From NCBI RefSeq assembly GCF_000208745.1, contig NC_030853.1:20839165-20903164 (forward strand): DNA of 64,000 bases, given 5' to 3'. This DNA comes from Theobroma cacao (lineage: Eukaryota; Streptophyta; Magnoliopsida; Malvales; Malvaceae). Of this stretch, positions 57,611 to 64,000 are shown in pieces; the first letter of the stretch is position 1; each line of letters starts with the position of its first letter. Under the pieces are notes generated by a model that worked only from the letters and a program-made list of their open reading frames with translations, made no database searches and was not told the origin of the DNA. The translations under genes and the position numbers were made by a program.

Positions 57611-57946
57611 CTACTCCTCTTCTTCGATGGCTACAAAAACATTGACCATTTCGTTGTTGCTCAAGTCAAAATCCATTCCAACCTCCTTGCCAATCGCAAT
57701 AGTGGCTTTGACCTCCCTTAGAATGAAAGCATTGTGCTTAGCTATATCACCATTTGTTACTCGATCATCAAACATTAAATGAAAGATCTCATCTACTCTT
57801 TGTTGAGTCCAAAATGAGTTTTTGCCTCCTCCTCTCCCCCTGCCTTGCCGTGACACTGTCATCTCCCTATGCTTGGTACCTCTATGAGATCCAATTTCAA
57901 CATTACTAACTCCTGTTACTCTAGGGGGGAATGAAAGCACCATCAC
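57611..57946 (-). pseudogene. LINE ORF1/ORF2 linker fragment
   Basis: A 111-residue ORF between the endonuclease and ORF1 regions with RQGRGRGGGKNSFWTQQRVD and an acidic end (VAIEEEE). Position suggests the C-terminal, basic part of ORF1 or the linker. No domain recognised. Confidence 0.4.
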
Positions 57947-58493
57947 TAACCGGCACTACAACAATCATCATCTCATTTGCCCTAATTGAAGGAGAAGTTC
58001 CACCCTCCGTAGTTGAGCCAAACGACCCAAGTATGGATTCACTCCTTCTACCAAGTGTTCCCACATAGAGGTATTCAAATTGGATCTCTCCTCTTCAAAG
58101 AACATGTTGTGGTCCCCAAGCCCTCATACCTTCCTAAATTCTTCAAGCTCGTTGAAACTTAAAGATTTATGCCTGAATTCCTCTTTTCTACCCAATACTT
58201 CTTGGACTAAGCTTAAGCTCTTTTTATTCCCTAAATCATCTGAAGCCTAGGCTCTAGAAACCCCCCATTACAATTAGCCTAGACCTTGGATGCTTGAATC
58301 AATGCCTATACTCACTTGGGACATCATTAGCCTTCCCAAGATCTGTAGGCCTCTTCAAAATCATTGACCCACCACTTGAATGACTCCTTTGGAAGTTTGA
58401 AAAAGAAGCTATTCTAGATGCGGATTTAGGATTGCTAACCAAAACTTGAGGTTCACTTATAGCATGTTAGTTACCTCTGTACGATGCACTGCA

Positions 58494-58704
58494 TTATTGA
58501 TGTTTGAAATTTAAATCAAATTGTTGTAAAGACAAAAGTGCCTTTATCTCAAATGACCTCGAAAAGTCCCTAGTATCGACTTGCACATTAAAGGATTTGG
58601 CTCCATTATCGGATGAAATAGCCTTATTAACTTCCTCAACCAGGAGAGGCTCCTGATCATCCACTGTGAGTTTGATAACCACCCTATTGCCCATTATTGA
58701 CAAC
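58494..58704 (-). pseudogene. LINE ORF1 fragment, interrupted by Copia
   Basis: The stretch NRVVIKLTVDDQEPLLVEEV resembles the end of the DUF4283/ORF1 region of plant LINEs. Its upstream neighbour lies at 63770-64000 across the Copia element. Confidence 0.6.
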
Positions 58705-59229
58705 TGTAGAGTTTTCTGAAGAATGAGAAAGTTCAAGCTCACCTAAGAACTCAGTCAATAAAACCCAGAAAAACAGAGGAAAGGCAAAAACATCTAAAGA
58801 AATATTTGAGAAAAAACCATCAATTTATATCTCTATATTCATATATATAAGCATCGAGGTAACCGTGCCTTAAGATTTGGCATTGGAGAAAGAACCTCGC
58901 TGTACCACATAGCTGTGCACAGAATTCCAAACATTGGATCCTGTGCATTGCAACAATTAAGCCCAACAACTATGAGAAAGAGAACTAAAAAATGTGACTG
59001 AAAGCCTTAATAGACTAGACAAAAACGACACAAGGACTAGCATTTAAGCTATTACAAAAAACTAAAGAATTAAAACAACATAATAGCAAAACATTTCATT
59101 GAGTTATTAAGTAAAGAACCAAAACGACATAGTATCATTCCTTCATTATTTCCTTCAGTCAGTAACAACTTCACGCCCGAATTCATTCTTCTTCAACTTT
59201 TACCAGTTGGAATTACTGAATCTTTAACA
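58705..59229 (-). repeat. 3' LTR of the nested Copia element
   Basis: 525 bp, aligned end to end with 63246-63769. Contains CATATATATAAGCATCG near 58841-58857, which may include the promoter. Confidence 0.9.
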
Positions 59230-59591
59230 CACTTCCTTGATTCCAATTGAGTGAACTCCCAATTGTCCCTCAGAAGCTCAAAATGATCTACACTTAATCC
59301 CTTGGTGAAGACATCAGCTAGTTGCTCCTTGGTAGGACAGTATTCAAGTTCTATTTCACACTCTTTCATTGCATCTCTGAGTGAATGATACTTCACCTTG
59401 ATATGCTTAATACGACTGTGTTGTACTGGATTCTTAGCTATAGCCATAGTTGATTGATTGTCAACATAAAATAATGTTCCTCTATTATGAGAGAAACCTA
59501 ATTCACTTAAAATCTTCCTTAACCACAGTGCTTGATTTGCTACTGAAGTAGTTGCAATGTACTTAACTTCTGCAGATGATTGAGCTACCAC
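59193..59591 (-). pseudogene. Copia RNase H domain
   Basis: An open frame of 132 residues: SSAEVKYIATTSVANQALWL, then FYVDNQSTMAIAKNPVQHSR, then EQLADVFTKGL. This is the C-terminal half of Copia RNase H. The frame reaches slightly into the 3' LTR. Confidence 0.9.
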
Positions 59592-59609
59592 CTCCTGCTT
59601 CTTTGAGCT

Positions 59610-60778
59610 CTAAGAGAATACCCCACTTCCAAAAGAAAAATAGTAGCCACTTGTACTTTTCAAGTCATCACAAGAACCTGCCCAATCACTATCTGAGAAA
59701 CCCTGAAGTTCACTGCTTTCAGTCTTCAAATACTTCACATCAAAATCTATAGTACCTTTTACATACCTAAGGATTCGTTTAGTAGCAATAAGATGAGTTG
59801 TTTTTGGATCTTGCATATACCTGGACAAGAGACTCATTGCATACATCAAATCTGGTCTGGTTGTAGCAAGATACAATAAGGATCCAATGATACTCTTGTA
59901 CAACTTTTCATCAGCCTCTGATGACTCATCTTGATTGCAAAACTTGCTTCCTGTAGCCAATGGAGTCCTAACAGCCTTACACTGATCCATTTGAAATTTC
60001 TTTAGCAAGTCATGAGCATACTTTGTTTGATGAATCATAATGCAGCTTGAAGACTGAATAAATTCCATCCCAAGAAAATAGGACATTAGTCCTAAGTTAG
60101 TCATTTCAAACGACTCTCAACATCTGAGACTTGAATTCAGCCAAACATTCAGACTTAGGACCAGTTACAAGCAAGTCAACAACATACAAGGCAACTATAA
60201 GCTCAGCAGACTCATTTACCCTTTTTATATAAAGAGTTGCTTCAGTACTGCTCCTGTTAAACCCTTGATCCAGTAAATGAGCATCCATCCTTTCATACCA
60301 AGCCCTTGGTGCTTTCTTAAGACCATACAGGGCTTTCAACAGTTTGCAGACTTTGTTTTCAGACCTTTTTTTCCACATAACCTTCAAGTTGTTCTACATA
60401 AATGTCTTCCTTCAAGTAGCCATTTAAAAAAGCAGACTTCATGTCTAGTTGATAAATTTTCCATCATTCTCTTGCAAACAAGGCTGCCAGCAATCTGATT
60501 GTATCATGTCTAGCCACTAGAGCAAATGTCTCCAGATAGTCTTTCCCATAAATCTGTGCAAAGCCCTTCACTACTAGTCTGGCTTTATATTTGTTAACAG
60601 ATCCATCTGGGTTTAATTTTGTTCTACAGATCCATTTCACACTAATAACATTATGATCTTTAGGTCTATCTACCAGCACCCAGGTCTTATTCTTCTTAAT
60701 CATGTTGAATTCAGCATCCAAAGCACATTTCCAATTGCTGTCAACACTAGCTTCCATGTAGTTGACTGGTTTTGTCAT
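59610..60778 (-). pseudogene. Copia reverse transcriptase, frameshifted
   Basis: Three open blocks, 60464-60778, 60106-60387 and 59610-60104. They have KTWVLVDRPKDHNVI-VKW, then VCKLLKALYGLKKAPRAWY, and the LGLMSYFLGMEF to RPDLMYAMSLLSRYM region. The active site reads YVVDLLV instead of YVDDLLV, so a catalytic Asp is changed. Confidence 0.92.
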
Positions 60779-60916
60779 GGCTAAATTGCACCTGCTATAG
60801 ATTTATTCTAGAGTCCTAGTTTCCCTGACAGCTTTGGACTTATTTTCGATATCTAAATTATCATCAATTTGTTTCTGAAGCTGTTATTCATCAGTTCCTC
60901 CTTCATTCCTTAAACC

Positions 60917-61903
60917 TTAAACAGTAGCATTTTTCGAGTTCCAAAAATGCCTTTCTTCAAAATTAACATCTCTACAGATAAATATCTTCCTGGACTCAAG
61001 ATTATAGAGTCTGTAGCCCTTTGTCACTTCACTGTACCCAATCATCACAGCCATAACTGCCTTGGCATCAAACATTGCTCTCCTTTCATCTAGAACTTTG
61101 GCATAACACACACAGCTAAATATTTTAAAGTGTGACACTAATGGTTTGTATCCAAACCACATTTCATATGGAGTTTTATCACTTAGTACCTTGGTAGATG
61201 ATTTGTTCAACAAGTAATTAGCAGTGTTAACTACCTCAACCCAGAATTCTTTAGGCAAACTCCCCTAATACAGTAAACATCTACCCATCTCTGCAAGTGT
61301 TCTATTCTTTCTTTCAGCTTTCCCATTCTGTGGTGGACTATAGGTGACAGTAAGTTGATGTTGCACTCCACACTCGGACAATAAATCCTCAAACTCTTCT
61401 GATGTATACTCCCTGCCATTATCACTTTTTAAAAACTTAATTTTCATGCCAGAATAATTCTCTGCAAATGCCTTGAATATCTTGAAATACTTCAAAGCTT
61501 CGGATTTTAACTTCATAAAGTATATCCAGCAATACCTTGTGAGGTCATCAATGAATACAATATAGTATTTACTTCCACTAAATGATGGAGTCTTCATAGG
61601 TCCACATATGTCAGTGTGGATTATCTCTAGCTTCTGAGTAGTCTTCCTTTGACTTACTTTAGGGAATGGTTTCCTAACCTGCTTACCCAGCTGACAGGTT
61701 TCACACAATTTTTCTGGTTTCACAATCTGAGGTAGGCCTTCCACAACTTTACTTGAATGCATGAGTGACAGTGAACCATAGTTCACATGTCCAAAACGTT
61801 TGTGCCAGAGATCTAAAACATCAGACTCACTATATAAAGCTACTTGATCAGTATTAGCCAAATTGAGGGGATAACAGTTATTGTGAATCTCCACTGTGAA
61901 CAT
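60917..61903 (-). pseudogene. Copia GAG-pre-integrase and integrase
   Basis: 61265-61903 carries LWHKRFGHVNYGSL and CETCQLGKQVRKPF (zinc-binding domain), HTDICGPM (first catalytic Asp), FLKSDNGREYTSEEF (second Asp) and PPQNGKAERKNRT (Glu). The frame then shifts; 60917-61258 continues with PKEFWVEVVNTANYLLNKS and the C-terminal FSCVCYAKV block. Confidence 0.92.
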
Positions 61904-62364
61904 TTTAGAACCCCACGGATCAAATACAGTACATTGTCAACCTCTAAACAACAAAGCATACTTGTTTTCAGTTAATTGTCCCACATTAAGTAAATTCTGA
62001 CTTGCCTCAGGAACATAATGCACACTGGCTATGTGTTTAACTCCTAATGCAGTATTCACAGACACAGTTCTAATTCAAACAATTTTCAAGAATTCACCAT
62101 TTTCAATTTTAACCTTAGAATTGAAGCTAGTATCTAGATCAGAATATAGGGATTTGTTACCTGTAAGATTGTGTGAACAGGCACTATCAGCAGCCAGACA
62201 TTTGACTTCTCAGAATGTCTTCCCATTTGAGTCACAAACAACACTTTTTTTGCTTCATCAGCCTGCTCTGCCACATCTGCTTAATCAGAAGCTTTAGATT
62301 TCTTTAACTTACACACCTTCTCAACATGACCCATTTGATGACAGGCTTTGCACTTGACATTAGG

Positions 62365-63180
62365 TCAATACCAACAAAACTTGGCAATGTGATTCCTCTT
62401 CTTGCAATTAGGACAAAAAGGATATTTGTCCACAATTTTGCCCTTCTTCCCTTCATCAGTCTTACTTCTTTTTCCATCATTCTTCTTAGAACTGCTTCCT
62501 TTGTTCTTCAATCCCTTTATCTTAGCCACTAAAGCATTTTTAACCAAATTTTCTCCCCTCAGAGCTCTCCTCTGCTCCTGAGCTAACAAGGCACTGATGA
62601 GCTCAGTGATAGAGATCCTTGTCAGGTCTTTTGAGTCCTCTAGAGAGGAGATCTTAGCTTTAAACCTTTCAAGGATGCTGACTAGTATTTTATTGACTAT
62701 CCGTTTATCACTTACCTCTTCCCCAAGTTGCTTGAGCTAATTAACAAGCCTAAGCACTTGTCAGTATAATCTTGAATACCTTCATCATTATTCATCTTTA
62801 GTAATTCAAACTTTTTGGATAGATTCAGCACCTGCATAGACTTTGTCCCCGTCACTGCCCTGATATTCCTCCCTTAAGCTATCCCAAACTTGCTTTAGAT
62901 CCTCATAATTCATGATCTTAGCAAAGATGGATTTTGACACTGCTATTTGAAGACAATTGAAAGCTTTACACCGCTTAGCAACCTCCTCACTATGCTGCTT
63001 GATCTGAGCAATAGTGGGATTAACATGCCTCTGCACAGGGATTTCACCAATCTCAACAGCATCCCATAAATCAAATACCTTTAAATAAGTGCGCATTTTA
63101 ATTGCCCAGAATAGGTAGTTCTCTCCTGAAAAGATTAGAGGAGTTATTGCATTGAAGCTGGTTGTGGCCATCTTAATCAC
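62365..63180 (-). pseudogene. Copia gag with CCHC knuckle
   Basis: 62806-63180 is the N-terminal gag (LIFSGENYLFWAIKMRTYL, then LKQVWDSLREEYQGSD). 62365-62589 has the basic region and the knuckle CPNCKKRNHIAKFC. Stops separate the two. Confidence 0.88.
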
Positions 63181-63245
63181 TCACTAAATCACCAAAAACT
63201 AAGAAACAATTCACAAGCACCTTAAGAAAACCAGCTCTGATACCA

Positions 63246-63769
63246 TGTAGAGTTTTTTGAAGAATGAGAAAGTTTAAGCTCACATAAGAACTCAGCCAAT
63301 AAAACCCAGAAAAACAGAGGAAAGGTAAAAGCATCTAAAGAAATATTTGGGAAAAAACCATCGATTTATATCTCTATATTCATATATATAATCATCGAGG
63401 TAACCATGCCTTAAGATTCAACATTGGAGAAAGAACCTCGCTGTACCACATAGTTGTGCACAGAATTCCAGACATTGGATCTTGTGCACTACAACAATTA
63501 AGCCCAATGGCTATAAGAAAGAGAAAAAAAAACGTGACTGAAAGCTTTAATAGACTAGACAAAAATGACAGAAGGACTAGCGTTTAAGCCATTACAAAAA
63601 ACTGAAGAATTAAAATGATATAACAGCAAAACATTTCATTGAGTTATTAAGTAAAGAACAAAAACGACATAGTATCCTTCCTTCCTTCTTTCCTTTAGCC
63701 AGTAGCTACTTCGAGCCCAAATTCATTCTTCTTCAACTTTTACCAGTTGGAATTATTGAATTTTCAACA
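63246..63769 (-). repeat. 5' LTR of the nested Copia element
   Basis: 524 bp. Its inner border is set by the adjacent tRNA-Met primer site and its outer border by the ACAAC duplication. Confidence 0.9.
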
Positions 63770-64000
63770 ACAACCTCCTTTCATTCCGAGAGAGAAACAC
63801 CTTCATTAACCAATATAAAGACCTTAGCAAAATCCAATCTTTTCAAATTACAAGTGGAGCTACTAACCTTGATAACTCTTCCCCATAAGCCGCTTAACCT
63901 CCTAAAGGTAGCCTTGCTCCAAAGATGGATAGATAAATTCTAAAGTCGAACCCATTTCGGTTTTTCAAATTTCTCCAAAGCCATGAAATATAAAGAAATG
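63770..64000 (-). mobile_element. LINE, right part, running off the window
   Basis: Minus-strand translation gives RRLSGLWGRVIKVSSSTCNL and LDFAKVFILVNEGVSLSE, typical of the end of a plant LINE ORF1 (DUF4283 region). It continues the LINE at 55078-58704. The 5' end is outside the window. Confidence 0.7.

Larger units (their letters stand above)
55078..58704 (-). mobile_element. L1-type LINE, left part, with deleted 3' end
   Basis: Minus-strand order: ORF1 C-terminus (58494-58704), unidentified linker with acidic ORF (57611-57946), AP-type endonuclease (56855-57301), reverse transcriptase (about 55330-56300) and a post-RT block ending in KIFKKFLWGGP at about 55080-55125. LINE similarity stops abruptly there, without a poly-A tail, so the 3' end was lost by deletion. 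Stops in all domains show it is dead. The 5' part resumes at 63770 after the Copia insertion. Confidence 0.85.
58705..63769 (-). mobile_element. Nearly complete Copia retrotransposon, 5065 bp
   Basis: LTRs 58705-59229 and 63246-63769 both start TGTAGAGTTTT and end in CA. Flanks are ACAAC on both sides (58700-58704 and 63770-63774). Just inside the 5' LTR (minus strand) TGGTATCAGAGC forms the tRNA-Met primer site (63234-63245), and GGAATCAAGGAAGTG is the polypurine tract. Domains run gag, CCHC knuckle, protease region, GAG-pre-integrase, integrase, RT, RNase H on the minus strand. The LTRs differ at about one base in 15-20 in the part I compared, so it is not recent. Stops and shifts break pol into at least six frames. 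Confidence 0.93.

Noticed and set aside
1..64000. CRISPR array, bacterial operons, or ribosomal RNA
   Set aside because: Nothing of this kind is present; repeat spacing and gene structure are those of a plant nuclear genome.

Overview
The window is nuclear DNA of a flowering plant, most likely a eudicot. It is AT-rich, its genes have GT-AG introns, it carries a conserved plant microRNA hairpin, and it is full of plant-type transposons (Copia, a Tat/Ogre-like LTR, LINEs, MULE- and Harbinger-like elements). I cannot name the species. Two runs of N (14739-14939 and 37472-37501) and one N near 29308 show it is a draft assembly.

Left part (1-22000). The 3' end of a decayed Copia element is followed by a broken MATE transporter gene (2282-5995). 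Next come a truncated Copia element (7631-about 12790), a solo LTR of about 3 kb (12978-15962) sitting inside a LINE-type DUF4283 ORF, two small repeats, and an intact seven-exon MATE gene (18872-21903, 477 aa). The two MATE genes are tandem paralogs separated by transposons; only the right one can make a full protein.

Middle (22000-46000). Two small intronless proline-rich proteins lie on the minus strand (22810-23145 and 24997-25248). They are followed by a MIR157 hairpin on the minus strand with a TATA box about 215 bp upstream, a Harbinger-like MITE, long AT-rich spacers, a short 3'-end retroposon with an 11-bp target duplication, a MIR482/2118-like hairpin, a six-exon NF-YC gene (38133-40293) and a two-exon tandem CCCH zinc-finger gene (43373-45284). 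These last genes are all on the minus strand.

Right part (46000-64000). A MULE-like element with long inverted repeats (47811-49500) contains non-TIR sequence that may be captured. A 230-bp inverted-repeat element (50375-50604) has a tRNA-like core. A small basic plant protein gene (52267-52674) and a MITE follow. The end of the window is a LINE (from 55078, running off the right edge) split by a nearly complete Copia element (58705-63769) with matching target duplications.

The protein-coding genes do not form a pathway: they encode a transporter, two proline-rich proteins, a CCAAT-binding subunit, an RNA-binding zinc-finger protein and one unknown. The most useful observations are the two microRNA loci, the nested insertions whose target duplications restore the interrupted frame, and the repair scar in the MATE pseudogene. 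I saw no evidence of a wholly new biological system.
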